The notes beneath the pieces are model-generated. The model did no database searches and had not been told where the DNA came from. It saw only the letters and a list, made by a program, of their open reading frames with translations. Below are positions 1 through 13,310 of a stretch of 64,000 nucleotides of DNA, in pieces; the first letter of the stretch is position 1, and each line of letters begins with the position of its first letter. The position numbers and the translations under genes were made by a program. Origin of the DNA: Allodiplogaster sudhausi (lineage: Eukaryota > Nematoda > Chromadorea > Rhabditida > Diplogasteridae); NCBI GenBank assembly GCA_945643635.1, contig CALZFC010000058.1, positions 1,921,001 through 1,985,000 of the forward strand, in the 5' to 3' direction.

Positions 1-1141
1 TATGTACTTCGGCTTCTCCCAAACCACACGCCCTAGACAGTGCAAAGCTACGTCATGGTTCATATTAACAAGCAAACTGACTGGTGAATCCAGTGTGTGC
101 TACTGAAATGGCATCGAATCCTCCGCAACGGAGAGTTTCATTCTCCTCGCTATCCTTCCTGCCTGGGCAAATGTACCGCTGGCATTGCTCAGCTCCAACC
201 ATCCGACCTCCTTCTATGCTGTCCCCACAGAAGCATTCGTGGCCGAACTCGAGGCCTTAAATAAGATAATAACTACAGACCAATAAGTATTTCGTATGCT
301 TAACCGCTGTCAAATGTGAAGAAAAAAGAAGAGAAATGTGACCATAAAATACGAAGCCAGCTCTGTAGCAATGAGCGCGGCATTTCTCATGCGAGTTATC
401 GGCCTTGAACGAGTAGGAGAAGCCGTCGAGCAAGCGCTTCTTCACCGAGTCAGAGAAACAGCCAACTTCTCGCCCGGCCAAAGTGGAATCTAATCCAAAC
501 CCACGTTAAATACTATTTATGTTAGATCACATTCACATGGTACAAAACCTTCCGCGTTTGTAAAGAAATTATTAAAAAGAGAAAAAAGTGCAGAAGACCA
601 AAGAGTGAGCAGGAGTTCTCTGGGAAGTCGGGATGAAGAGAATGGTTCGCGATGCTGCAAGCAATGCTCATGAGCCGACTCTTGCACTCGCGAGATGTCA
701 TGCGAGAGAGAGCAGACGAGCCCAGAGCATCTGGCATCGGACACTCCTCCTCTTCCTTCTCCACTCTCCATTCTTCCGGCTGGGCAGGTTGATGCTCACT
801 CTCCTTCAAGAGAAACATCTTCGGCAGCCATAATTTGTATACGCTTTGCTTATACATAAAGAAAAGAGCATGTAAGAAAAGAAATAATAGTATGGTAAAT
901 TCAGCGAAAATTCTTCTTCATCAGGTTTAAAAGTACTAACAGAAACTGGCGCCTCCTTTCTCTCGTTTCCTTCCTTCTGAAGAACTGCAGAAAAGAGAGC
1001 AAAGTTGATGAATGCCGAAACGAGAAGGAGAGAGAAGAAGCAGACAAAGAGAGAGAAGCGACGAGAGAGTCGAGAGAGAATCCCCTGAAGTCTTCTCCCT
1101 CTCTCCTTCCTTCCAGGAACTTCCATGGGAATCTTAAGCAC
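1..1141 (-). CDS. XYLT: Peptide O-xylosyltransferase, 5' part (N-terminus and WSC domain)
   Basis: The enzyme starts glycosaminoglycan chains by adding xylose to serine of proteoglycan cores in the Golgi. Exon 1 reads from a Met at 1139-1141: a basic cytosolic stretch (about 28 residues) and then one hydrophobic segment (SLFVCFFSLLLVSAFINFAL), a type II membrane anchor. After a small intron (about 861-935) the next exon, near 840-600, holds a cysteine-flanked block containing SALSRMTSRECKSRLM, which matches the conserved stem region of animal xylosyltransferases. A WSC domain follows in two exons: GCFSDSVKKRLLDG (near 470-330) and GHECFCGDSIEGG to RCGGFDAISVAHTG (near 250-80). Stem plus WSC is the arrangement of Drosophila oxt and C. 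elegans sqv-6. An in-frame stop at 65-67 is probably intronic, after a GTCAGT donor. The catalytic Core-2 domain would lie left of base 1. Family identity is fairly secure; exon edges are approximate. Confidence 0.72.
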
Positions 1142-1934
1142 AAATCAACTTGATAAACCAACAATGAGGGACAAGTGGCAAGGAAGCTATCACATCTTGG
1201 CAAAGAACAACGAGAGCAGCAAACCTTCCCAAATCAAATGCGCCCGTTCATCAGCCAGAAAGAAGGCCACTATCAACTTGAAAAAAGAGTGATATTTCAA
1301 GCATACAAGCAAGACCCTTCTTCAACAAGGGAGCTTTCTTCTTTCTTCGCCGGTTCAGTTCCGAACACACTTATAAGTAGGATAACAATATTAAAAAAAC
1401 CCCACCTGTTCAACGTTACAAGCAAGAGCTCGCTGTCGTAGAGAAACAGCCTCAGCACAAAACACAACACTATTCTGCAGAAATGGTAGACTTTATGAAT
1501 CAGAGAAAAGAAGTACGGTACAAATTCCCAAAGCTGAGTGAAATAAAGATTAAATGCGAGCACAAGAAAAATACAACGAAAACTGGGTCTGGGAGGGAGC
1601 TTATTCGGTCAAAGGGAGACCGATGTTTTATGGAACCTGTTGACGCACCTGCTAATACTAGCCATATAAATGAACAGAACAAAACTTAAAAACAATAAAA
1701 GAATTCAAATGCAAAAAAATATTCAGAGAGCAATATTTATGTAAAAAATATTACCACATATTTGGGAGAAGCTGTTAAAATTATCCCTACTGTCTGATTT
1801 AATTAAATACATGAATGAAAAATCGATTTTTATCGAGGATGTACAAGGTTTGAGAAAGAAAAGTATTTCAAATTTCCAAAATAGAGCGGACTAGTCAAAG
1901 AAAAGCATAAGCGAACCGTGAGCACAAGTCATAT
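1142..1934. other. Intergenic stretch between xylosyltransferase and Argonaute
   Basis: No convincing coding exon is seen. The stretch is A/T-rich from about 1680 to 1900 and should hold the 3' untranslated end of the Argonaute gene and the promoter of the xylosyltransferase gene. Both genes run on the minus strand. Short open frames here have no recognisable motif. Confidence 0.5.
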
Positions 1935-2850
1935 TTACACGAAATACATTCCCGGATAAGCGGGAGAGGCTGTGAGATGGCTCTCGATTGAACTGCGAAG
2001 CATCTCCAAGCGATTCCAGTAGGCTTGCTCGCCTTCACGATCTCCCTTTGCAGAAGGCTTCTCCAGAATTCTCGCTCTGCAATGAGAAGGTTGTGTGACA
2101 GCTCAAAGTTGACAGGAAAGGTAGGAATGGAAGAGAATGACCAAACTCAGTGGCCGAGATGTAGTGATAGCGAACTCGCTCGCAAGCGAGATGAGCATAA
2201 TGGACAGGGGCCGGCTTCGAGATCGGCTTGGAACACCTCGCATACAGGAAGCAAAGGTTGAAGCACATCTCCTGCAGTTTGACATGCCTTTGGTAACGTC
2301 AGCAGTTTCAAGCGTAGACGTCAACAAACGAATGCATGCAACCTGTACTCTGTCTGCACTCATCTCCTGCTCGTCGTAGAGAACAATGTAGTGCGCAGGG
2401 CGGCAGGTCCCCTCAAGAAAACAATCTTGTTCAATAGGAATAACTCTTATAATTTTTCAAAAGGATAAGAGAAACATAACATACAATTCCAGCGTGATGT
2501 GATGCCAAGTAGAAGTCGTAGAACTTCGGAGAGACGGTCTTGCAGTCAACTACCGTACTCGAGACGATATTCCTACTGTAACGGAAGGCGCATATTGCAA
2601 GTTTGTGATTGGGGAGGAATCTCACTTCTCCTTGTCGTCTTTCTTCTCATTGATATCCTTAGGGTAGAATCTAGTGTGATGTCGTTTCTGGACAACAATG
2701 TATGTGAACTGAAGATTTTCTTTGCCTTCACAAGCCCTGTTCCACGCCTCCTGCAAATTGATCCACATCTTCTTCAATAAATAGAGCGGAAACGAATTAG
2801 TTTAAAAATATATAACAGATTTTAGTGCGTTATTGTACAACGGAAAGATC

Positions 2851-2908
<58 letters not shown>

Positions 2909-5900
2909 CAGAGGGGGGCTGGGAACGAGAGAGAGACACACACAGAGCGAGAGAGAAATAGAACGAACCCTCATGGAGTTAAGCTCGATCGACGCTGTTC
3001 GCACCATTTCAGAATCGCTCACCCCATCTCGCAGAACGACGACTTTCTCAGTTAAATTCCCATTTTCCTAAAAGGAAAGAATCTCAGTAAGTGAATGGCA
3101 AGAAAACCAAAATAAATGTGAAGGAAAGCAAGTTTACCTCCAAATACCTCGCAAGAAGGGCCGTGAACTTCTCTTCGAATGCTTGGACACTCTCATAGCA
3201 ACGCATCTGCGCCTTCACCTCAACCAGCTCCGTATTGCTATGTGAATTAAATTTAAGATTTCGATAAAATGCAAAAAGAAATTACTAACAAGGGGAAAAA
3301 CAGATAACCTTACAAATAATAATAATAATAAAGCATGTGAATAATAATTGGAGACTAAGATACCTGAACAGCATAGCGAGTGGCATGCAAGTCGAAGTTG
3401 CCAACGATGGCAGCGATGGAGATGTCATCGAGTTTGCCAGTTGGAGAAGGATGAGTTACGTCGATTCCGACGAAGAGAGTGTTCGCATGGCCCGGCACTC
3501 CAGGAGGACGGGCCTTAGCTCTACAATCACTGCGCTTCTTTCTTATAATTAGGTACAATATGAACAATTATTATAATAGAAGACAACATAGTAGTGAGAA
3601 CTCGAAAGTAAATGGTACCCTTCAATTGGCAAAGGGTGCGATGGAGAAGCTGTCAAAATATGATTAGTTCCGTTCAGTTTTGCGTTCAGCTTCATGAAGA
3701 TCTGATAGTAGACCCGTCTGAATTCAAAATCTTTTACCTACATTTGGAAAAGCAGCCAAAGATTGACAAATTGTTTCTGAAACAAACTTCGATTCCGAAT
3801 CGACTGTCTTGCGAACAGTTGCATCATCAATGCATTGGCTGACAGTTCCGAATTGAAGGTCCATCACGTGCTTGATTTCACTTGCAACTCACGAGTTAAC
3901 TCTGACAATTCCTCTTAAACAATTTTAGCTCTCAATACCTAACAAAAACATTTTGCAAACCCTGCTCATTCTAGTAAAATAGTTAAAACTACTAAACCAT
4001 AAAGGTCATGAACGAGTGTCGTGAAGAAGAGAACAACCAAAATCGAATCAGCATTTTGCGCAAGAATTTTATCCCTGAAGAAAAAAAAATATTAGTTACA
4101 AATTCTTACTGAAAACTGTGAAATTGTAATGTTATTGCAACCCCAACTATTTCGCCATAAAATTGAGAAGTATTCAAACAGTGTTACGGCATCTTTCTTG
4201 TTGCGAATCCCACCTGAAGAGTGAAGTCATGGCTCCGACTTTCTCAGAGAGATCTTGGTCCTCCTCCCACTCGTCATACCAGAGTGGGTGGTTCCTCTCT
4301 GCACTCTCAAGCTTCAATTGCTTCTCCTCGAATACGCTGTACAGGCCTTGATAGAATTTGCTGCAATACAAACATGCTTGAAGCGGAGGGATAAAGGAGG
4401 ATCTGAGAAGATAAGACGAGCAATCGAAAAGCGTATCAGAAAGGAATGCCCTTGTTCGAGTGCCTTTTAAAAGAACGGAATGATGATAAGCGAAAGAAAG
4501 AAAGAAACATCATGTCATCCTTGGAGACTCGATCAGTTGCCTTGATAACGACGAAATGAAGAACATTCTTCGGGGCCAGGAATGGGAGACGAAGCTGGAA
4601 GCTGTTCTCTACGGTCTTCAGCACTACACTCCCTTCACTCTGCAAGGAAGACGTCTTCTAGTTGACAAGGATGAGTTGATGACCGAGTAGCACAACCACG
4701 GTTCTCGCCGGATTCAACTAATTCTTGGTCAGTAACACCTCGGTCCAGAGTTATCTACCTAACCTTTTTGCACAGGGGATTTTTTTTAAGCAAAAATCAC
4801 AAGGTCTTGTACACAAAGAAAAATTTCGGTCGACATTTGTGTAACTAAACCAACAAATAATAAATAACCCATCTTCTGCATTCTCACCACCTCCAGGTTA
4901 AGAATTCCTTACTTAATATTACCATGCTTAAAATACTTTTTCATTGAAAAAGGAGAGAAAATAACATTAATAAGATACCCCGTCCTGCACGGTCGGAGTG
5001 GGCAGCACGCGGCCAACTGTCTCAATCATTTTTGGAGCCACGGAAGTCTGCAAAGAAAATGGCAAAAGTGAAAAATAACCTAGTCAGAATTCCATAACAT
5101 ACTCCGAAATTCTGAAGGAAGCGATTGTCGGAAAGTCCAAGCTTGTTCATGAGTCGATTGGTGTAGAGGAAGTGTTTTTGCGGGTCGCGCGCCAACTTCT
5201 GCACAAAGTTAGATTAATAAATTGGTCATGTTCGGAAGAACTTTTCGAGAGAAGCCTCGGAGACCTTGGTAAGTTGCATGCGTGCATGGAGATTGAGCAT
5301 TTTGTCATATCGATGAGGAGTCTCGTACATCATGAGAAGTTCCATTGGAATCTTGTCGTCCGTCTTCCCAGTCTTCACTTCGCAAAGTGGGAGGTTCGGA
5401 TACCTCAAGTTAAACAAATATATTATTTAGCAAATCAAAATAGTCTCATGGATTTCAGTAGTAATCAGGATTAAAAAGGCACTATGCATTTTACATACCC
5501 ACCCAGACTTTGGGCCTTCTCGGAGTAATGCCCCACCCTGATTTTGACGAACAAATTCTGTATTTACTCTTCCCCCACTTTCCTTTCGGGGCCTCTAGCC
5601 CGCTACCCCAACCCTGGTTTTACAAGCAGTCGACAGTGGCATTTATTCTCTGGTAGTAATTAATGGTTCAATTATCTCTCTGTCTCTCTCTCGCCCAATC
5701 CTCCCTCTCAATACGATAACATACTGCAGACGAATTCCGTTGTGTCTGTAGAATTCGGCGAGCGACATTCTGTTAATGAAGTGGTTGGCAGCAGTCAAAT
5801 CGGACAGGCGGATGAACTTGTAATGTCGATCAGGATTAATGTACCACTCCCGTTTTCTCCTGTCAAAATAGTCAGCTTGTATAAATATTGAGTTATGAAC

Positions 5901-7528
5901 AAAGAGGAACGCACTGATCAAAGGTAGCTGCGTGGCCGCACTTCAGACAGCAGCCCTCCAAACGATTGGAGAAACGTTCTCGCTGTGCCCGACTCATGGC
6001 CAGTTCTGCACGCCTCGCTGTTTCTTCTGCTGTCACTGGCGGGTCATTTGTAAATCCCGGCTTCGTTCCCTCCATCTCAACAAAACATCTTTAATTTTCA
6101 TTGTGCATTCGCTTCTGAAAAAGGCATGTGAATACCAGGGTGCATCACCGAAGCCGCAGCCTTGACATAATTCAACAAATAATATGGCCGAGGGAAACTA
6201 TAAGTTCAAGTTTAAATTATGTAGCAAAGGTCTCACCTCTTCCATAACTTCGCAATAAAAGGTGAGGAGATTCATATTAAGAGACCAGAAGAGTTTGTTG
6301 ACAACTGAAATATCACTTAAAATGAAAACTGAGCAAGGAAAGTTTCAAATACAAGCCGTACGTCCAAAATTGACGACGGGGTCGAAGTTCTCCATCCGTT
6401 TAATCGCCGCATAGAGACCAAGCCATGCACGGACACCGGGTGCAACTACAACCTGAATGGAAGAATGAGCAGTTGAAAGCAGGCACAACTGTTAGTCTGA
6501 AAAGAGAGAAACCTGAGTGAACTGAATCTCTTTGGGCAGTCTAGGAATGAAAACCATGCTTCCATCAACTCGCGTAAATCTTTCAGAGAACTCGCTGCAA
6601 AGAATAAACAAATATTAAATGGGGAGAACTCGCAGCACTAATGAACTAACATGTCAGCCTCCTGGGCTGTCGAACCCGGAACGAACCGAGCCTTTTGGCT
6701 CAACAAGTTTTTTAAGAAGATGGCAGAAATCTGTGCCGTGTCGTAATCTCTTCTTTCATCGCGAACAATCCTTAACTGTTTCACATAATTGGAAAACAAA
6801 TAGCAATTTAGCCAAAGAGAAACAAACTGGCTGATCAGATGTTCATTGTTGTTGACGTCCAGGAAGAACTCCTTCATAGGACGCACTTTCACAACCACTC
6901 TTCCATTGGCCTGAAAAAATTCCTTTCTTTTCTCGTGCTAAACAAAACAGGTCATGTTGCGGGAACACGTGAAATATTAGAAATATCCAACCTTTTCGGG
7001 GTTTGCTGCACGGAATTCGTCATTTCTCATTATAACACTTTTCGTTGCCCATAAGAATTTGATATCGTCAAAGACGAGGCTGTCGCAGCTTCCAAAGTCG
7101 CGAGGATTCTGCCGAACGACTTACCTGGCCACTACCTGGATAAACCACAATGGAATTTTTTTGAAAAAGAATTTACGAGAAATGAAAACGTTAGAGCACT
7201 GTGAATAGGTATAACCTTTATGCGAGGAATGGTCAGCGAGTACCAGTTCACGAGCAGATCCACAGGACTTCCAAGAGTACCATGGCCAGGGCGAGATCTC
7301 GGAGTCAACTCCCTTGAAGTGGTCTGAAATATGGGAAATCAAAAATGTATCACAAATGTGCTTCAGGAGCTAAACATTTTCTGAAAATTCTTTTTTTTTT
7401 TGTAATACTTTTCTGAAAATATTCCAAGAGTACTACCTTAGAGTAGGATGGCCCTGCGGAATGGATAGGAACAGAACGAACTGGACGAATTCGCGAAGGT
7501 GAACTTGCCTCGTCGTAAACAACATTTG
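1935..7528 (-). CDS. Argonaute protein (AGO clade, N-PAZ-MID-PIWI)
   Basis: This is a small-RNA-guided silencing protein. In order on the minus strand: an N-domain exon with RPGHGTLGSPVDLLVNWY (near 7310-7220), the canonical 'RPGxGTxGxP' entry; VFDDIKFLWATK (near 7050); PAZ exons with NGIRLQ and then YPNLPLCEVKTG...IPMELL (near 5750 and 5400-5230); a MID region (near 5040-4500); and PIWI with IFMKLNAKLNGTNHI (about 3700), GIDVTHPSP (about 3470), RDGVSDSE (about 3030), VVQKRHHTRFYP (about 2680), SHHAGI (about 2490), GTCRPAHYIVLYDEQE (about 2400) and PVHYAHLACERVR (about 2200). It ends in the typical hydrophobic tail GMYFV, stop at 1935-1937. The aspartates of DVTHP and RDGVS and the histidine of YAHLA are present, so the slicer site may be intact. 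The glutamate finger is not fixed. The start is not resolved: the exon ending at 7528 is open upstream, and the nearest Met (7628-7630) does not splice in phase. The N-terminal part is divergent, so this could be a lineage-specific paralogue. Confidence 0.9.
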
Positions 7529-7998
7529 CTGAAATTACCGAAAGACGTCATCCTTCATCAGAAGAAAATTAAAAGAGAGAACAGGCCAAATAGTTAACGA
7601 AAAAAAAGACAAACACTGAGACTCGGTCATGGCTGCATCAAGTCTTCACGCCTATAAAAAAAAAAGTAAAAAAAAAACTGCAAAGAAATGATCTCCTCAC
7701 AACTATATTCAAAACGCTTTTTTTATTTAACACACTTTTAATGCAAGCAATTTCACAATATAAAGGTGGTATTTGTGGTGCACACTAGTATCGTATTTAA
7801 GCAGGGATGAAAACTGAAAAATATAAGAAAGTTCAATCACCATTGCGGCCGTGATTTAGATGAAGTGAAGGCGCGAAAGATGAAACTGAATTCCCAGAAC
7901 TGCTCAAGAGCGGTGTTTCTTCTCACGTTTCTGAATTTATTCGCTGTCTTAACTTCTAAAGTTCATAAATATATTGCCACTTGTTATAGAGTCGAAAG
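7529..7998. promoter_or_regulatory. Head-to-head region between Argonaute and DNA polymerase delta
   Basis: About 470 bp separate the first recognised Argonaute exon (minus) from the POLD1 start (plus). The region must hold any short first exon of Argonaute and both promoters. It is A/T-rich with runs of A or T at 7653-7678 and 7719-7735. No TATA box or specific operator can be defended. A shared bidirectional promoter is an inference from the geometry only. Confidence 0.4.
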
Positions 7999-10900
7999 AT
8001 GTCACAGAAGCGAGTGGGCACTTCTTTACGGGCAGAGAGCAGCGCGAAACGTAGAAGAGATGAAGATGAGCACGTACCGGGAACATTCGAGTCTGAGCTG
8101 GCCAAATTGGCTGAGCTGTCTCCTACCAAGAAAGGACAGCGGAAGGCATGGGACCCATCCAAATGGCAAAGACCTGCGCTCGCAGCTTCTCTTGGCCGGA
8201 CCGATGCCATCGAATTCCAGGTTTACTTTTAATATTTTAAACATTAAATTTTCTTTTTAGTCCTGTCCTTTCGAAAAGTACTTTTATTAATCCTTTCCTT
8301 TCGAAAAGGTACTCGATGTCGAATCATATGTCGAGCCGGGAACGTCATCCTCTTATGACCGAACAAATGTTCGTATGTTCGGAATCACAAAGAGTGGTGG
8401 TTCTGTTTGTGCGACGGTCACTGACTACTTCCCTTACTTCTACTTCCCGGTTCGACTTTTCCGTTACCGCGAGAGAGTGCAGAGTTTATTTTATAGGCTC
8501 CTGCCGGTTTTCTTCCCGAACATCTTGAAACCGCGCAAAGGAACCTCAATTCTGTCGTGGCTGGTCAAATCTTGTTTTATTGTGAAATCTGCATTAGAAA
8601 TGTAACCCCGTGAAAACTAAACTCTCACCCGTTCTTTAGGGGCCGTTCGTCGCGCGAATTCCAGCAGTAATATGCCGTCAGAGGTGGCTGATAATCTCAT
8701 TCGGCTCCGAATTGTGAATGGACGAAACCTTTACTACTATCACGGTAAATTCCAATTTTATTTAATTTCTCGTTTGTGAGATGACTATTTCTTGTAGGGG
8801 ACGATGAAACGCAGTCGTTTATTAAAGTCTCTGGAACTTCTCCTACTCTGAATAAGGCGAAACAAGAGTTGAAAAATGGTGTCACCCTGATGGGCACAGG
8901 CCCGGTGCAGGTTAACAAGTTTATTTATTTAGTTGTGTATGAAATGTGTAGGAAGCATTCGTCTTTGACATCCATTAAATAATTCTGCTTTGAAAATCAC
9001 GATATGCAGATTACGACGTTGTTCGAAGCTAATATTGACGCTGAAGTCAAGTTCATGGCCCACACTGGAATCGTTGGTTGTGGATGGGTTGAGATTCCGG
9101 TTAATAAAGGAAGAATTATTGGCGAGCGATTTGCGACTTCTCGTGCTCAACTGGAGGTAATTTGGATGCGCAATTCTTTTGTTACAACTCTCAATCTTAA
9201 ATCTTTGTGTAGAACATACGTTTAAAGTGCGAAGATGAATACAAAAACCTTTTGAACAGGTATTTGTGTCGTACAAGGACCTAGTGGTGCACGCTCCGGA
9301 AGGGAAGTGGGCAGATGTTGCCCCCTTGCGGACGCTCTCCTTCGACATCGAATGCATGGGACGGAGGGGCGTATTTCCGGAGCCCAATGAGGACCCTGTC
9401 ATTCAGATTGCCAACATGGTCAAGATAGGTGAGATTTCGATCCTCATCCATTCTGTTTATTTGTTCACAAGCGCGAAATCCACGCCTGTGGTTACTGCCT
9501 CTGTGAAAAAAAGGTTTCAGAAGGTCAGCAAGAGCCTTTCATCCGGAATTGCTTCGTACTTGGCTCGTGTGCGCCTGTCATTGGCTCTGGCATCATAGAA
9601 TGCAGTACTGAGCAGGAGCTGCTTGAGAAGTGGGCAGAGTTCGTGAGGATTGTCGACCCAGACATCCTCACCGGATACAACATCCTCAACTTTGATCTCC
9701 CTTACATTCTTGAGAGAGCAAAAGTGCTCAAACTGCCAAAGGTGAATGAAATGAAGATTCTGACTATATAAAAGTTAAAATAAAGAAGTTGAAATGTCCG
9801 TAGGTGGCAATGCTCGGTCGGCTGAAGGATCGAGCATCGAGCGTTCGTGATGCATCGTTATCCTCGAAGCAGATGGGCAGTCGGGTCAACAAAAGCATTG
9901 ACATCCATGGAAGAGTCATCTTCGACGTTCTTCAGGTTAGCAGCCAGGAATCTTTCAAACTGCCCGTATTTCTCATTAATCAGTCCTCCCTCCATGCGAA
10001 CTGTCTTCAGGTAGTTCTTCGTGACTACAAACTCCGCAGCTACACTCTCAACAGTGTTTCCTACCACTTTCTAGCTGAGCAGAAAGAGGATGTCGAGCAC
10101 TCGGCCATTCCTGATCTCCAGCAAGGAGATGATCAGTCGAGGAGACGGTTTGTCTTTCTTTCTTTACCGAGGTAATGTTTGTATCTAGTTTGGCGATCTA
10201 CTGCATGAAGGACGCCGCCCTTCCCCTGAGGCTGCTGGACAGGTTGATGTCGGTGATCAACTACATGGAGATGGCCAGAGTTACAGGAGTTCCTATCAAT
10301 TTCCTGCTCACTCGAGGACAACAAATCAAGGTTTACTTTGTGAATTTCTGAATGGACTGATTTGGCGCGTGAACCGTGGATATACAAGATTATTTTAGAT
10401 TCTGTCTATGATGTTGCGAAAGTGTCGGTCCGAAAATTTCTTCCTCCCTGTTATTGACATCGCGGGTAACGACGACCAAGGGTCAGCCGAACATTCTTTT
10501 GATTTCAATGTGTTAATTGTCATTCAATCTCCGTGCGTTCTGGGTTTTTACTATAAGTGAGTCTTGTCGTTCTTCAGCTATGAAGGTGCTACTGTAATTG
10601 AACCTCTTCGCGGCTTCTACAACGAGCCCATTGCTACTCTCGACTTTGCTTCACTTTACCCCTCCATCATGATTGCTCATAATCTCTGCTATACTACGCT
10701 CATGAAACAGGTCAGTGATATCTAATAAGGATGTTTTTAGTATTAGTATATTAATTGAGTAATCAGTTAGCAATGGCCTGATTGCAGCCATCAGGAGAGG
10801 AAGACGTTGACTTCACTCGAACTCCTTCAGGAAACTTTTTCTGCACGAAAGAACGCCGCCGAGGACTTTTGCCAATCATTCTTGAAGATCTCCTGAATGC

Positions 10901-13011
10901 TAGAAAGAAAGCGAAGAAGGACCTCAAAATGGAAACGGATGACTTCCGCAAGATGGTTCTCAACGGAAGACAAATGGCTCTCAAGGTTTTTCTTTTATTC
11001 TTGGGTAGGTATGAAGTGTACCTCATTTGTAGGTCAGTGCTAACTCGGTCTATGGTTTCACGGGAGCAACAGTGGGCAAACTACCATGTCTGGAGATCTC
11101 GCAGAGTGTCACTGCATTCGGAAGGCAGATGATTGAGTTGACGAAGAAGACGGTGGAGGAGATGTACAAGAAGGGAGCGGCAGGTGGACTGTGTCCGGCT
11201 GATTCTCTGGTTAGACAAGAACAGGCAAAGTCAATAATTAGATGCACATTAAGATTCCAATCTCGTGCTCAAACATTAAATTTATGATCGATACCGTTAA
11301 AAGTGTTTTGGATATTAAGTTTAGGTAATCTACGGAGATACTGATTCCGTAATGGTGAAATTCGGGGTGAAAACAGTGGCAGAAGCCATGAAGATCGGTC
11401 AGCACGCCGCTGACGAAGTCAGCAAGAAGTTTATTGCGCCCATCAAACTTGAGTTCGAAAAGGTATGGGAAGAACTGTCTGAGAAAAGGTCTTTCTCATT
11501 TTGTTGTCTTCTTCAGGTGTACTATCCATATCTGCTGATTAACAAGAAGAGATACGCTGGATTGTACTGGACACAACCCGATCACCACGATAAGATGGAC
11601 TGCAAAGTATGATTGATATATCTTCTAGGCATATTGCACATCAATTCTGCAGGGTCTGGAAACAGTTCGCCGAGACAACTGTCCTTTGGTGGCGAAGGTG
11701 CTTGGGACTTGTCTGGAGAAGCTACTCACGGAACGGAATGCCGCAGAGGCCTTGGACTACGCCAAGAAGGCAAGGCAACTCCATTTCAAACACTTTTATT
11801 ATTGAGAAGATGACGGTTGATTGTAGGTAATTGCTGATCTTCTCTGCAACAAGATCGACATTTCCATGCTCATCATCTCGAAGGAGCTCACTAAAAGTGG
11901 CGACGTTAGTATTCTTCATTGCTGAGCCTTTTTTCGGGGGCCCTTTCTTTCATCGCTAATTTGACAATGTGATGTTCAATATCCTATCGTTTGTACGTCG
12001 ATTTTCCTCTGTGGCATTTCAGAAGTATCAAGCAAAGCAAGCACACGTGGAGTTGGCAGCTCGGATGCGGAAGAGGGACCCGGGCTCTGCTCCACGTCTG
12101 GGAGACCGAGTTCCATATGTCATTGGTGGGCAGGAAATAGGAATGACTTGAGAAAGAAGACAATGTTAACCATGTAATTGTTTTATACTACATAATGCAA
12201 ACTATCTTTCGTATTTTAGTAGCTTCTGGGAAGAACGTGCCCAATTATGAGAAGACAGAGGATCCGACCTACGTGTTGGAGAACAACATCCCCATTGACA
12301 CACGGCACTACCTGACGAATCAACTCGCGAAACCTCTCGCACGCATCTTTGAGCCAATCCTCGGAGATCGGGCAGAAAAGGTAGACCATGCGACTGCCTT
12401 CATACTGTTTTCATCATCTGACTTGGAGATCCTTACGGAAGGCGAGCACACGCGAGTGCGTACAATGGTGCAGTCCAAGGTGGGAGGACTCGCTGCCTTC
12501 ACGAAGAAGAGAAACACTTGTCTGGGATGCAAGAGTGTTCTCAGAGATGCTGACAAGGTAGGTTAAGGCATCTTTGTTTAGTTGAGTTCATGTCAGTCGC
12601 CTGATACCAATCCATTCCTTGAAAGGTTTCTTTTGTAACAACACTAAAGTGAAATGTATAAGAAATATCGGTGTAATTGAAGGATGATGCGGTGTGCGGA
12701 CACTGCAAGTCCCGTGAAGGAGAAGTGTTCTCTGACCGCATGGATGTCCTGAACTCGGCCAGTCGCCGCTTCTCTCGCCTCTGGACCGAGTGCCAGAACT
12801 GTGCCAAGACTTTGCATGAGAAGGTAGAGCTATATTTATTTTGTTTACTTTATATATTATAAGCGAAGTATATCTTGACCCAAATATTGTGAAGGTAAAC
12901 TGCTCGGCACGAGATTGTCCGATCTACTACCGGCGAGAGAAAGTAAGGAATGAATTGCACGAGGCATTCGAGGCCTATCTTCGCTTTGGCCGACCTCAAG
13001 TCGAGGATTAA
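7999..13011 (+). CDS. POLD1: DNA polymerase delta catalytic subunit
   Basis: This is the replicative lagging-strand polymerase with 3'-5' proofreading. The start is the Met of [14 protein letters not shown] at 7999, followed by a basic nuclear-signal-like stretch (AKRRRDED). About twenty exons follow with clear borders. Exonuclease motifs: [12 protein letters not shown] (Exo I, about 9340), [12 protein letters not shown] (Exo II, about 9675) and [13 protein letters not shown] (Exo III, about 10200). Polymerase motifs: [14 protein letters not shown] (motif A, about 10645), [11 protein letters not shown] (motif B, about 11035) and IYGDTDSVM (motif C, about 11330). The C-terminus has two cysteine clusters: CLGC...CGHC (zinc-binding CysA, 12520-12705) and CQNC with [13 protein letters not shown] (CysB, the iron-sulphur site of B-family polymerases, 12795-12935). 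It ends GRPQVED, stop at 13009-13011. All key acidic residues are present, so the enzyme looks functional. Introns are mostly 50-130 bp. Confidence 0.96.
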
Positions 13012-13310
13012 CTGTTGTTATCACAATTTGTATGTTTACAATTATTTTAATCAACTTTCAATTTCCTTGCCTATTAAGAAATTCGTTCCGTGTTAACTTG
13101 CAAGCTTCATGACAAAAGACACAATAGATCTCTTTTTTTTTTGTAATATGAACAGTTCCTTCTTTCTATCACAGTTATCACATGTTTATGAGTATTTTAA
13201 TAAAATGCATTATCTTGAGTCAGGATTGAGATCGTTTCTGAGATTTGCTTCAGTTTGGCACTCAAGTATTTTAGACAAGGATATCATCGTTAACTAATGG
13301 AGATATTAGA
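13012..13310. other. Short gap between POLD1 and the EDEM2-like gene
   Basis: An A/T-rich spacer with a TTTTTTTTTT run at 13132-13141. It holds the POLD1 3' untranslated end and the promoter of the next gene. No other feature is visible. Confidence 0.5.

Noticed and set aside
5470..5640. Pyrimidine-rich, G/C-richer island in an Argonaute intron (possible SINE)
   Set aside because: No promoter boxes, tail or second copy in this window could be shown.
8929..9402. 157-codon minus-strand open frame across POLD1
   Set aside because: It is antisense to well-supported POLD1 exons with Exo I.
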